A program made the translations under genes and the position numbers. A stretch of DNA of 28,095 nt from Pseudomonadota bacterium (GTDB lineage Bacteria > Pseudomonadota > Gammaproteobacteria > Burkholderiales > Sulfuriferulaceae): positions 1 through 28,095 of the forward strand of contig JAJYGL010000094.1 in NCBI GenBank assembly GCA_021790625.1. Reading direction: 5' to 3'. Each line of letters starts with the position of its first letter. Position 1 is the stretch's first letter. The notes beneath the pieces were generated by a model. It did no database searches, had not been told where the DNA came from, and saw only the letters and a list, made by a program, of their open reading frames with translations. Shown piece by piece: positions 13,491 to 21,469 of the stretch.

Positions 13491-14273
13491 ATGAATGAAT
13501 GGATGTTGGCCGGGCGTTCGTATACGTCGCGGCTATTGGTTGGCACTGGAAAATATCGTGACTTCGAGCAGACGAGGCTGGCCGTTGAAGCCAGTGGTGC
13601 GGAAATCGTGACGGTTGCCATTCGTCGTACCAATATTGGTCAGGATGCGAATGAGCCCAGCCTGCTCGATGCGTTACCGCTCAGTCGTTATACCTATCTG
13701 CCGAACACGGCGGGCTGCTACACAGCGGAAGAGGCAATTCGTACGCTACGGCTGGCGCGTGAATTGCTCGACGGACATGATCTGGTCAAGCTGGAAGTGC
13801 TGGGCGATACACATACACTGTATCCGAATATCACCGAAACATTGAAGGCAGCAGAAGTTCTGATTCGAGAAGGTTTCAAGGTGATGGTTTATACCTCGGA
13901 TGACCCGATTGTGGCGCGTCAGTTTGAAGCGATGGGTTGTGTGGCTGTCATGCCGTTGGCGTCGCTCATTGGTTCTGGTATGGGCATTCTGAACCCATGG
14001 AATCTGCAGATCATCATTCATGAGATGAGCATTCCGGTTATTGTCGACGCCGGAGTGGGTACGGCCAGCGATGCTGCCATAGCCATGGAACTGGGTTGTG
14101 CCGGCGTGTTGATGAATACGGCGATTGCGCAGGCGCAGGATCCAGTGCGCATGGCGAAGGCCATGAATCTTGCGGTTCGTGCCGGACGAGAGGCCTATCT
14201 GGCCGGGCGCATGCCCAAAAAGATGTATACCGCGAGCCCATCTTCACCCATGACAGGAATCATTGGCAGTTGA
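13491..14273 (+). CDS. thiG: thiazole synthase
   Basis: A 260-residue TIM-barrel enzyme that makes the thiazole phosphate of thiamin from deoxyxylulose phosphate, dehydroglycine and ThiS thiocarboxylate. Motifs: S-R-L-L-V-G-T-G-K-Y, R-R-T-N-I-G-Q, L-P-N-T-A-G-C, and L-V-K-L-E-V-L-G-D with the Schiff-base lysine. P-L-A-S-L-I-G-S-G-M-G and V-D-A-G-V-G-T-A-S-D-A close the phosphate site. GGGAG seven bases before ATG 13491 favours that start over ATG 13467. It partners with ThiS immediately upstream; the glycine oxidase/tyrosine lyase (ThiO/ThiH) is not in the window. Confidence 0.97.
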   Translation: MNEWMLAGRSYTSRLLVGTGKYRDFEQTRLAVEASGAEIVTVAIRRTNIGQDANEPSLLDALPLSRYTYLPNTAGCYTAEEAIRTLRLARELLDGHDLVKLEVLGDTHTLYPNITETLKAAEVLIREGFKVMVYTSDDPIVARQFEAMGCVAVMPLASLIGSGMGILNPWNLQIIIHEMSIPVIVDAGVGTASDAAIAMELGCAGVLMNTAIAQAQDPVRMAKAMNLAVRAGREAYLAGRMPKKMYTASPSSPMTGIIGS

Positions 14274-14329
14274 ATGCGCCGCTAAGTACACCACCAAGTA
14301 CACCGCCAGATGCGTCGCAGGACGCATCG

Positions 14330-15046
14330 TTGACGACGTCAGCGGTTAAGCGGCGTCCCGTTCGTAGTTTCGTGCTGCGTCAGGGACGTCTGACTGTTGC
14401 CCAGTCCAGAGCTTTGCACGAGTTCATGCCACAGTATGGTGTGACATTTTCATCTGCCGAATTGTCATACGATACGCTCTTCGGGCGTAGTGCGCCTACC
14501 ATACTGGAAATCGGCTTCGGCATGGGACAGGCAACGGCCAGTATCGCGGCGCAATGCCCGCAAAACAATTATCTGGCGATTGAGGTGCATACACCGGGTG
14601 TTGGTAGCTTGTTGTTGCAGATGGAGCAACACGCGCTGAGCAATCTGCGTATCATTCAGCACGATGCGGTGGAGGTGTTGCGTCACATGGTGGCCGATGG
14701 CAGCCTGGACGGGGTGCATGTGTTTTTTCCTGACCCATGGCATAAAGCCCGTCACCACAAGCGTCGATTGATTCAGCCGGATTTCGTGGCATTGCTGGTC
14801 AGCAAACTCAAACTTGGCGGGTATGTCCATCTGGCTACTGACTGGCTACCTTACGCCGAGCACATGCTCGATACGTTGCGCGCGAATCCACAGCTTGCCA
14901 ACACGGGCGAAGACTATGTACTCCGCCCGGATTATCGGCCACTGACCAAGTTCGAGCAGCGCGGCTTGCGTTTGGGGCACGCGGTGCGTGATTTGGTCTT
15001 CATTAAAACTCATTCTGCAGACGTTTGTATCCCTCAACCAGTCTAA
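14330..15046 (+). CDS. trmB: tRNA (guanine-N7-)-methyltransferase
   Basis: About 238 residues from TTG 14330. It makes m7G46 in the tRNA variable loop. R-S-F-V-L-R-Q-G-R-L-T is the typical N-terminus. The SAM motif L-E-I-G-F-G-M-G, A-I-E-V-H-T-P-G-V-G, the catalytic F-P-D-P-W-H-K-A-R-H-H-K-R-R-L and A-T-D-W (residue order as in E. coli TrmB) follow. No ATG lies in frame near the start. TTG 14330 has AGGA seven bases upstream and gives the usual length; TTG 14270, overlapping the thiG stop in TTGA, is an alternative that adds 20 residues. The 3' end overlaps the convergent carbonic anhydrase gene by 44 bp. Confidence 0.92.
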   Translation: MTTSAVKRRPVRSFVLRQGRLTVAQSRALHEFMPQYGVTFSSAELSYDTLFGRSAPTILEIGFGMGQATASIAAQCPQNNYLAIEVHTPGVGSLLLQMEQHALSNLRIIQHDAVEVLRHMVADGSLDGVHVFFPDPWHKARHHKRRLIQPDFVALLVSKLKLGGYVHLATDWLPYAEHMLDTLRANPQLANTGEDYVLRPDYRPLTKFEQRGLRLGHAVRDLVFIKTHSADVCIPQPV

Positions 15047-15563
15047 GGTTGGTTTGCGCGACATCTTCGGAGAAATCGGCTTCCCGGAAGCTGATTTGCT
15101 GAATCTGGCTCAAGTCTGAATCGGCGTGAATATTGGTGGTGGATGGAATGTGGAAGCCGGTTGGCAATGTGCAGCTTTCCACGACGGAGTTGTGTCGCAC
15201 GACGCAGTGATCGCCTACCACGCAATTGAACAGCACGCTGTTAAAGCCGATAAAGACCTGGTTGCCAACGGTGCAGGGGCCGTGAACGATAGAACGGTGT
15301 GCAATCGAGGTGTGTTCTCCGATGCGAACGGCGGCACCGGATTTGGAGTGGATGACCACGCCATCCTGAATGTTTGAATTGGCACCGATGATAATCGCTT
15401 CCATCTCACCTTCAGCATTGACTTCGTCGGCACGAATGACGACATAAGGGCCGATGAAGACATTGGCGCCAATTTCAACCTTGCCGCAGATGATGGCGGT
15501 GGGGTCGACAAACGCGCGTTCGTCAATTTTGGGCAAATCGCCGCTGGGGTTTTTGCGTATCAT
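15003..15563 (-). CDS. gamma-class carbonic anhydrase-like protein
   Basis: A 186-residue left-handed beta-helix of hexapeptide repeats. Residues match the Methanosarcina Cam/CcmM active-site layout: R44-A-D46-E47, N-I-Q66-D67-G, and three candidate zinc histidines H72, H89 and H94, with H89 and H94 spaced five apart as in Cam His117/His122. An acidic loop (E-G-E-M-E) follows E47, where Cam has its proton-shuttle glutamate. This suggests a real CO2 hydratase, rather than the related CaiE/PaaY thioesterase-type proteins, but activity is inferred. The tail (residues about 150-186) is helical. It is monocistronic from the promoter at 15623-15631 and convergent with trmB. Confidence 0.85.
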   Translation of the reverse strand: MIRKNPSGDLPKIDERAFVDPTAIICGKVEIGANVFIGPYVVIRADEVNAEGEMEAIIIGANSNIQDGVVIHSKSGAAVRIGEHTSIAHRSIVHGPCTVGNQVFIGFNSVLFNCVVGDHCVVRHNSVVESCTLPTGFHIPSTTNIHADSDLSQIQQISFREADFSEDVAQTNLRLVEGYKRLQNEF

Positions 15564-15622
15564 GACAGGATTCCTGGGGTAATGACTCTGAAAATAATTT
15601 GGGTAATGAAAAACATCGCGTC

Positions 15623-15631
15623 ATTATACCA
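15623..15631 (-). promoter_or_regulatory. extended -10 promoter for the gamma-carbonic anhydrase gene
   Basis: On the minus strand TGGTATAAT (15631-15623) is a perfect -10 hexamer with the TGn extension, 60 bp upstream of ATG 15563. No good -35 box is visible, as extended -10 promoters allow. Confidence 0.5.
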
Positions 15632-15705
15632 GCGCCTGTAATTTGCCATCGGGGTAAAAAATCACGTTACAATACTGGCAGTTAAATTTTCTGATTTGGA
15701 CTGCC

Positions 15706-16398
15706 ATGTTTGTTGCGCCGATTGCAGATTTACAATTGTTGTTGATAGAAGACGACCCGATGATTGGGCAGGGGTTGGTGCGGGCGTTGGGCGATGAGGG
15801 CATTCGGCTCGATTGGCAACGCGATGGCACGCAAGGTGAGCGGGCGTGGCAATCGGGAGCGCATGCCCTTGTGTTGCTGGATCTGGGGCTGCCAGACAAA
15901 TCTGGCCTGCGGATTTTACAAAATCAGCGCCAGAGTGGTAACCGCACCCCGGTCATCATTCTGACTGCACGCGATGAGGTGGATGATCGTGTGCAGGGGC
16001 TGGAATTCGGCGCGGATGATTATGTCGTGAAGCCATTTGGTTTGGCCGAACTCATGGCGCGTTTGGGTGCGGTGTTGCGCCGTAGCGGCCTTGTTGACAA
16101 TAACCGGTTGACGAATGGCGAAATTGCGCTCAATCGCGAAACGCGAGAAGTGACATATCGGGATAAGCTGCAGTCCTTGCCGCCGCGTGAGTTCGAATTG
16201 CTGCATATTCTGCTGGACAATCCGGGACGGATTTTTTCGCGCGAGCAACTGGAAAATCGCTTGTATCAGACCCGGCGTGATTTGAGCCGGCACGCGATAG
16301 ACGTGTTGATTCATTCACTACGTAAAAAATTTGACGAGGAAATCGTGCGTAACGTGCGTGGTGTCGGCTGGATGGTACTGAAACATCCGTCGTCATGA
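15706..16398 (+). CDS. OmpR-family response regulator, QseB/PmrA type
   Basis: A 230-residue response regulator. The receiver domain has L-L-I-E-D-D, the phosphoacceptor D59 in L-L-D59-L-G-L-P-D, T-A in L-T-A-R-D, and the conserved Lys of D-D-Y-V-V-K-P-F. The OmpR/PhoB winged-helix domain (residues about 130-226) shows LPPREFELLHILLDNPGRIFSREQL and the Arg-rich recognition helix SRHAIDVLIHSLRKKF. Its stop overlaps the kinase start in ATGA. Target genes and signal are unknown; exbB with its Pho-like box lies next downstream. Confidence 0.94.
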   Translation: MFVAPIADLQLLLIEDDPMIGQGLVRALGDEGIRLDWQRDGTQGERAWQSGAHALVLLDLGLPDKSGLRILQNQRQSGNRTPVIILTARDEVDDRVQGLEFGADDYVVKPFGLAELMARLGAVLRRSGLVDNNRLTNGEIALNRETREVTYRDKLQSLPPREFELLHILLDNPGRIFSREQLENRLYQTRRDLSRHAIDVLIHSLRKKFDEEIVRNVRGVGWMVLKHPSS

Positions 16399-17726
16399 CT
16401 TCGCTCAAACGGCAACTCATTTATGGCATGGTGATATTACAGACCGTCGTCGGTCTGTTGACGGCCGGTATTTCGTTTGTCTTGGCGCGCAATGAAGCGA
16501 ATGACTTGCTGGATCATCAACTGGTGCTCATTGCCCGCAGTATTGATGAGGGATCACAATTGCCCATCATGCAGGCCAAGTTCATACGCGAGAGTGAGGA
16601 AGACAAAGCGAATGATTTTGTTATCCAGGTATGGATGAATGGTGAACCCATGCGTGCTTCGCGCCCGAATTTTGACTTGCCGCGTGCGCCAGCCAGCGGT
16701 TTTTCCGTGTTGTTGCGACCCGGGCAGACCCGACATGCACATTGGCGTGCTTACACTCTGTACCATCCCGACCGTGTGGTACAGGTATCGCAATCGGAAA
16801 ATGTGCGTAATGGTATTGCTATTCGTTCTGTCTTGCGCGCATTGTTGCCTGGTGTGGCCTTGATTCCGTTGTCATGGCTGTTGATCGGTTTGTTGGTGGG
16901 TCGGGTGCTGCAACCGCTGGAATCGGTGATGCTGGCTGCGCGCCAACGTTCTTTGGATAGCCTCGAATCGCTGCCTGCCAAGCAGGTTCCGCTTGAGATT
17001 GTACCGTTGATCGACGCCATCAACGCGTTGATTTCCCGGTTGTCATACGCGCTGGCAGCGCAACGTCAGTTTTTGGCCGATGCTGCGCATGCGTTGCGCA
17101 CGCCTCTGGCCGCTTTGCAGCTACAGATTGACAGCCTGCCACAGAGTCCGAATGAAGAAGAATTGCAGCGCCGTTTACTGGATATGCGCCGTGGCGTACA
17201 GCGTAGTGGTCGTCTGGTAGCACAACTGTTACGGATTGCCCGTTATGAAGCGCAATCATCATCGACTGCTTCTCGACCCGTGTCACTGAATGAATTGATG
17301 AAAACACTGATTGCGGAGTTCATTCCCGTTGCCGGGCAAAAATCCATTGATTTGGGTTTGGTGCAAGATGATGCCGTGAGCCTGTTGTCGCGCGAGGACG
17401 ATTTGCAGGTGCTGTTTGGCAATCTGCTCGATAACGCGATTCGTTATACCCCTGAGGGTGGGCGGGTGGATGTGCGAATTGCGCGGGTGGGCGAATGTGC
17501 GGAAGTCAGTGTGTGCGATACAGGGCGCGGTATTCCGGCGGAATTGATGGAGCGAGTATTTGACCGGTTTTTTCGCGCTGCGGGAGAAGAAATAGAGGGG
17601 AGCGGGATTGGGCTTGCCATCGTCAAGAGCATTGTTGAACGTGAATCGGCGCATATCGTGCTCGAGAATCGCGAACAGGGCGGACTGAGGGTGACGGTGC
17701 GGTTTTGTACCATATCTGCCATATGA
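16395..17726 (+). CDS. QseC-like sensor histidine kinase
   Basis: A 443-residue membrane sensor kinase. It has TM1 at about residues 8-31, a periplasmic sensor region of about 115 residues, and TM2 at about 148-170 (LPGVALIPLSWLLIGLLVG), followed by a HAMP-like segment. The dimerisation domain carries phosphoacceptor H232 in FLADAAH-ALRTPL. The ATPase has an N box (NLLDNAIRYTP), G1 (DTGRGIP), F box (FDRFFRA) and G2 (GSGIGLAIV). QseC/PmrB-type two-component sensors have this order and size. It is translationally coupled to the response regulator. Confidence 0.94.
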   Translation: MTSLKRQLIYGMVILQTVVGLLTAGISFVLARNEANDLLDHQLVLIARSIDEGSQLPIMQAKFIRESEEDKANDFVIQVWMNGEPMRASRPNFDLPRAPASGFSVLLRPGQTRHAHWRAYTLYHPDRVVQVSQSENVRNGIAIRSVLRALLPGVALIPLSWLLIGLLVGRVLQPLESVMLAARQRSLDSLESLPAKQVPLEIVPLIDAINALISRLSYALAAQRQFLADAAHALRTPLAALQLQIDSLPQSPNEEELQRRLLDMRRGVQRSGRLVAQLLRIARYEAQSSSTASRPVSLNELMKTLIAEFIPVAGQKSIDLGLVQDDAVSLLSREDDLQVLFGNLLDNAIRYTPEGGRVDVRIARVGECAEVSVCDTGRGIPAELMERVFDRFFRAAGEEIEGSGIGLAIVKSIVERESAHIVLENREQGGLRVTVRFCTISAI

Positions 17727-17792
17727 TTATTGCGTAATTACAGCGTAATTACCGTGAACCGGGTTCCTTTCTTTGCTGATTTAAATCCCCGG

Positions 17793-17831
17793 CCTTCAGG
17801 CTGGCAGGAGCGCCGAATCTCACCCTGAAGG
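17793..17831. other. inverted-repeat hairpin region downstream of the sensor kinase
   Basis: A 6-bp stem hairpin around TTCA (CCGGCC-TTCA-GGCTGG, about 17789-17804) sits inside a longer inverted repeat, CCTTCAGG (17793-17800) and CCTGAAGG (17824-17831). It could stop the two-component transcript, though no T run follows. It also resembles the terminal hairpins of IS200/IS605 elements, without any transposase nearby. Confidence 0.35.
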
Positions 17832-17856
17832 TCGATGATCTCATTACTGAATATGG

Positions 17857-17889
17857 CTGTCATGAATTTGTCATTATTCTGTCACGATG
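17857..17889 (+). promoter_or_regulatory. Pho box: three tandem 11-bp TGTCA repeats upstream of exbB
   Basis: Three consecutive 11-bp units, CTGTCATGAAT, TTGTCATTATT and CTGTCACGATG, match the PhoB binding pattern of CTGTCA half-sites spaced 11 bp with A+T-rich spacers. The first pair differs from the E. coli consensus at about two positions of 18. A -10-like TAATTATGG lies about 4-11 bp after the last unit, where PhoB-activated promoters place it. exbB starts 150 bp downstream. Confidence 0.75.
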
Positions 17890-18035
17890 AACTAATTATG
17901 GGTGATTACAATGCTGGTTGGAATGATTGAATCGCCAATCAGAATAATGGTAATCAAATTACGTGATAATGAAATAGTCGACAGCGTGGCCGTTCCGCGT
18001 GTCGGCAATATGCGGTAATACGGACAGGGATATAA

Positions 18036-18704
18036 ATGATGAACATGTCACACTTGGTAGACTTGGCCAACAATTCTGGCGGCACTTTGTATTTGATGTT
18101 GGTGTTGTTGCTGGTGGCGTTGACGGTGATTGTGGAACGCGCGCGCTATCTTTCCAATATGCAGCGGGGGGGTGCACGTCTGATTGCGTTGCTGAAAGAT
18201 CAGCAGGGCGAGCTGGGAAGCTTTCCAATGACCGATAAACTGGCAAAACTGCCTCATGCCAGCCTGTTTGCCATCGTGCAGCGTGATGCTGCGCGCGCCA
18301 GTCGCGAGATTCTGTCCGAGCATCTGGAAGAAGCGATCATGCATGAAGTACCTTTGCTGGATCGCTCATTGTGGATGTTGGATACCGTGGTGACATTGGC
18401 TCCGCTGCTGGGTTTGTTTGGTACCATCATTGGTATGTTCAATGCGTTTCATGTGCTGGGCAGCTTGCAAAATAATCCGATTGCCATCACCGGCGGCATT
18501 GCCGAGGCGCTGATTGCCACGGCTTCCGGTCTTTTTATTGCCATGTTGGGTTTGGTTGCGTTCAACGCCTTGCATCAGCGCGTGCGCCTGGTGATGCATC
18601 AACTGGAAACCATCAAGCTGATGTTGGTCAACCGTTGTGATAAAACCGGACAAACCGAGGTGCACAGTACCATTGAAGTGCTGCGCACACAGGCAAGGGC
18701 ATGA
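18036..18704 (+). CDS. exbB: ExbB/TolQ-type proton channel protein
   Basis: A 222-residue inner-membrane protein of the MotA/TolQ/ExbB family. It has one N-terminal membrane span (LYLMLVLLLVALTVIV), a cytoplasmic loop, and two C-terminal spans with T-L-A-P-L-L-G-L-F-G-T-I-I-G-M and I-A-E-A-L-I-A-T-A-S-G-L. These are the conserved pore-lining segments, with T-x-x-G-L-F-x-A in the last span. With ExbD it converts the proton gradient into TonB motion. AGGGA lies five bases before ATG 18036. The stop overlaps exbD in ATGA. The Pho box upstream suggests phosphate-responsive expression. Confidence 0.93.
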   Translation: MMNMSHLVDLANNSGGTLYLMLVLLLVALTVIVERARYLSNMQRGGARLIALLKDQQGELGSFPMTDKLAKLPHASLFAIVQRDAARASREILSEHLEEAIMHEVPLLDRSLWMLDTVVTLAPLLGLFGTIIGMFNAFHVLGSLQNNPIAITGGIAEALIATASGLFIAMLGLVAFNALHQRVRLVMHQLETIKLMLVNRCDKTGQTEVHSTIEVLRTQARA

Positions 18705-19105
18705 CCATGCGTTATCTGGAAACGCGCAAGGCGCGTATCGAAATCATCCCGATGATTGATATAATGCTGTTTTTATTGGTATTTTTCATCATGGTCACCC
18801 TGCGCATGATTCCTTCTTCAGGACATTTGACCAGATTGCCGACCAGTTCCACCGCCATCAGCATACCGCCGCCAAAGTTGTTGGTCGAAATTCAGCCGAA
18901 TGGTAATCTGTTGGTGGAAAACCGGATCATATCGCCCGCGCAGTTGACGGCCATGTTGTTGCATCGCGACAACAGCAAAACGGCGATTACCATTGCAGGC
19001 GATCAGACGGTTTCTCTGCAACAGGTGATGAATGTCATCGATGCGGTGAAAGCGGGAGGTGGTACGGAAATCGCACTCGCTGCACGCAACAGTTCAGCGC
19101 CATAA
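18701..19105 (+). CDS. exbD: ExbD/TolR-type energy transducer
   Basis: A 134-residue protein with one N-terminal membrane span. I-P-M-I-D-I-M-L-F-L-L-V-F-F-I-M-V-T-L carries the critical membrane aspartate. A periplasmic domain follows with V-E-I-Q-P-N-G-N-L and A-I-T-I-A-G-D-Q-T-V-S-L-Q-Q-V-M-N-V-I-D, the standard ExbD/TolR fold. It starts in the exbB stop, and tonB starts 18 bp after it. The usual partner set is complete. Confidence 0.93.
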   Translation: MTMRYLETRKARIEIIPMIDIMLFLLVFFIMVTLRMIPSSGHLTRLPTSSTAISIPPPKLLVEIQPNGNLLVENRIISPAQLTAMLLHRDNSKTAITIAGDQTVSLQQVMNVIDAVKAGGGTEIALAARNSSAP

Positions 19106-19123
19106 TTGCCAGTACTTGCCATC

Positions 19124-19873
19124 ATGACCAGTATTGCTCATTCTATATCCGCGCTCGGTCCTGATCAGGCCGGAACTGTTCAGGCCGGAACTGCCCAGAC
19201 TAGAGCTGCCCAGGTTGGGACTTATCAGGCATTGGGTATTGCCCTGTTGATTGAGGTGTTGGTTGTTGCCGTCATGGCAATGTTGCTGGCACATCCGCCA
19301 CGGATAGTGCCCAAGTATTCCAAGCCGGTCAAACTGGTCATCGTCAACGAACCGACGCCACCTAAACCCGTGGTGGAACCAAAGCCGATGCCGCCGGTTC
19401 CCAAACCGAAACCAGTGGTGCGGCATATCGTTCACCCGCGCCCCGTCGTGACCCCGCAACCACCGAAGCCCGATCCAATCCCGCCCAAAGTCGCAACACC
19501 AACGGCTTTTACCCAACCGGTTCCTCCGTTGCCAGCACCACCGCTGCCGCCACAACCGGCACCGATTGTGGATAACACCGCTGCTGTCAAAGCGAGTTAT
19601 GACGATAAAATTCATGCTGCGGTACAGAGTGCGGTATACTATCCGCGGGCAGCAGCAGCCATGAATTTCAGTGGACGGGTACGGGTAGAATTTCATCTGC
19701 TCAATAGTGTGGCCAGCGATGCAAAAGTGCTGGTGTCCAGTAATCTGGGCATGATAGACCGCGCTGCCTTGCGTGCGGTCAAAATTGCCGCTTACCCTGC
19801 GCCACCGAAAGAATTACGCGACAAAGACCTGACGTATCAGGTATGGGTCGAGTTTGCTCTGACGCCGCCGTAA
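19124..19873 (+). CDS. tonB: TonB-family energy transducer
   Basis: A 249-residue protein. An unusual N-terminal cytoplasmic stretch has three repeats like D-Q-A-G-T-V-Q-A-G-T-A-Q-T. One membrane span follows (about residues 34-54, IALLIEVLVVAVMAMLLA), then a long Pro/Lys-rich periplasmic rod (P-K-P-V-V-E-P-K-P-M-P-P-V and similar) and a C-terminal TonB domain with Y-Y-P-R-A-A-A-A, G-R-V-R-V-E-F and V-W-V-E-F. The first codon of the open frame is TTG 19106, but ATG 19124 is the natural start. It would energise outer-membrane TonB-dependent transporters. None is in the window, so the cargo (perhaps phosphate-related) is inferred from neighbours. Confidence 0.9.
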   Translation: MTSIAHSISALGPDQAGTVQAGTAQTRAAQVGTYQALGIALLIEVLVVAVMAMLLAHPPRIVPKYSKPVKLVIVNEPTPPKPVVEPKPMPPVPKPKPVVRHIVHPRPVVTPQPPKPDPIPPKVATPTAFTQPVPPLPAPPLPPQPAPIVDNTAAVKASYDDKIHAAVQSAVYYPRAAAAMNFSGRVRVEFHLLNSVASDAKVLVSSNLGMIDRAALRAVKIAAYPAPPKELRDKDLTYQVWVEFALTPP

Positions 19874-19899
19874 CATATCAATTTTATTCTGGAGGGTTT

Positions 19900-21354
19900 A
19901 TGCTGCGCGTCATGCGTTTGGTGGCCGTTTGTCTGTCGTTGTTTGTCGGCGCGACATACGCTGCGACAAACACCGTCTCCGATGGAGGGGCGTTTGATGG
20001 CCAATCGGGTGCTGTTCATGAGCAGGCTTTCGTCGTGCTTGGCGCACAGGGGCAGCCGATTGTGCGGGTACTCACAACCGACGAGCAATGTCCGGATATC
20101 GATGTCGATGGAAAATTGCTTCCCACCACCCTGCGTGCAGCGCCGGCTGTCGAACCACTGCGGGAAACCGTCTCTGCACCGGCAAATTCCAAACCTGCCG
20201 TTTTTTCGGTACGAACCTGCGAATTGTCTTTGCCTCGCCATAGCGAAACCGCCAGCTTGCATGGCCAGATGTTGCCGTTACCGCCCAAAATCATCAACAG
20301 TATCGTCGTCATTGGTGACACTGGCTGTCGCATCAAAGGCCGCTTTGCTCAGGACTGCAACGATCCACAGCGTTATCCTTTTGCGCGTATCGCCAGTCTG
20401 GCGGCACAATGGCATCCGGATATCGTGGTGCATGTTGGCGATTATCTGTATCGGGAAAATGCCTGTCCGGCAGGTAATGCTGGTTGTGCCGGCAGCCCGT
20501 GGGGATATGGTTCTGACAGTTGGCAGGCTGATTTTTTCCAACCGGCGCGTGCTCTGCTCAGGGCCGCGCCGTGGGTCATGGTACGCGGCAATCACGAGTC
20601 ATGTGCCCGTGCCGGACAAGGTTGGTGGCGTTTTCTCGACCCGCATCCCCTGCGGGAGAAGCAGGATTGCAATCTGGCTGCCAACGATAAAATCGGTGAT
20701 TTTGCTGATGCGTATGCCGTGCCGCTTGGTCAGCATGACCAGTTCATCATACTCGACACCTCGGATGCCATCAACAAACCTTTGCCGGCCGATGATTTTC
20801 GCGCCCAGGCGTATGCGCGCATGTACCAGCAAATGCTGGCGCTGGCCAAACAGGCGACACATGATTTTATTTTGAACCATCAACCGATTCTGGGCGTAGC
20901 CGCCGAAGAAAACACCACATCGACGGTATTGGCACCGGGAAACCAAAGTTTGCAATCTGTGTTCAAACGCGAAAATCCCCGCTTGTTTCCGGACAATGTC
21001 GATGCCTTGTTTTCCGGCCATGTTCACATTTGGGAGGCGCTGGATTTCAGGAATGCCTACCCCGCGCAATTCATCACCGGGTTTTCCGGCACCGATGAGG
21101 ACATGGCACCCATGCCCGCAAAACTGCCCGCCCACTTCACGCCCTATGCCGGAGCCATACCCGATGACTTCAGCAGCTGGATCGGTGGTTTTGGGTACAT
21201 GACCATGCAACGCAGCTACGGCCAGCGCTGGGATATTGGCATCTGGAATGTGAATGGCGACAAGGTGAATACCTGTCATCTGGACGGAAAACGGGCGTGG
21301 TGTGATGAAAAACATCTGACAGGCGCAATGGGACAAGTAACAGCGGGCAAGTAA
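19900..21354 (+). CDS. exported purple-acid-phosphatase-like metallophosphoesterase
   Basis: A 484-residue protein. MLRVMRLVAVCLSLFVGATYA is a signal peptide; an N-terminal beta-rich region spans residues about 22-125. The calcineurin-like domain shows V-I-G-D-T-G-C-R (metal-site Asp), V-H-V-G-D-Y-L-Y-R, V-R-G-N-H-E-S-C, F-I-L-N-H-Q-P and F-S-G-H-V-H-I-W. The G-D-x-x-Y, G-N-H-E and G-H-x-H order is that of purple acid phosphatase-like enzymes. Extra Cys pairs (C-P-A-G-N-A-G-C) may form disulfides in the periplasm. GGAGG at 19891-19895 is just before ATG 19900. It closes the Pho-controlled cluster and would release phosphate outside the cytoplasm. Substrate is not known. Confidence 0.9.
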   Translation: MLRVMRLVAVCLSLFVGATYAATNTVSDGGAFDGQSGAVHEQAFVVLGAQGQPIVRVLTTDEQCPDIDVDGKLLPTTLRAAPAVEPLRETVSAPANSKPAVFSVRTCELSLPRHSETASLHGQMLPLPPKIINSIVVIGDTGCRIKGRFAQDCNDPQRYPFARIASLAAQWHPDIVVHVGDYLYRENACPAGNAGCAGSPWGYGSDSWQADFFQPARALLRAAPWVMVRGNHESCARAGQGWWRFLDPHPLREKQDCNLAANDKIGDFADAYAVPLGQHDQFIILDTSDAINKPLPADDFRAQAYARMYQQMLALAKQATHDFILNHQPILGVAAEENTTSTVLAPGNQSLQSVFKRENPRLFPDNVDALFSGHVHIWEALDFRNAYPAQFITGFSGTDEDMAPMPAKLPAHFTPYAGAIPDDFSSWIGGFGYMTMQRSYGQRWDIGIWNVNGDKVNTCHLDGKRAWCDEKHLTGAMGQVTAGK

Positions 21355-21413
21355 TGACGCATGCCGTTGGACAGACAGGAAACAGAGCCCACCGACGCGG
21401 GATGAACGGCAAG

Positions 21414-21449
21414 CGCCCGGTCAACCCGGCTAACTGGGTTGACCGGGCG
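21414..21449. terminator. bidirectional terminator-like perfect hairpin
   Basis: A perfect 14-bp inverted repeat (CGCCCGGTCAACCC at 21414-21427 and GGGTTGACCGGGCG at 21436-21449) with an 8-base loop lies between the convergent metallophosphoesterase and pilE genes. The following T run is short (GTTCT), so it may be an mRNA-stabilising or partly Rho-assisted structure as well. Confidence 0.75.
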
Positions 21450-21469
21450 TTCTGCATGCTCCTGACAAG

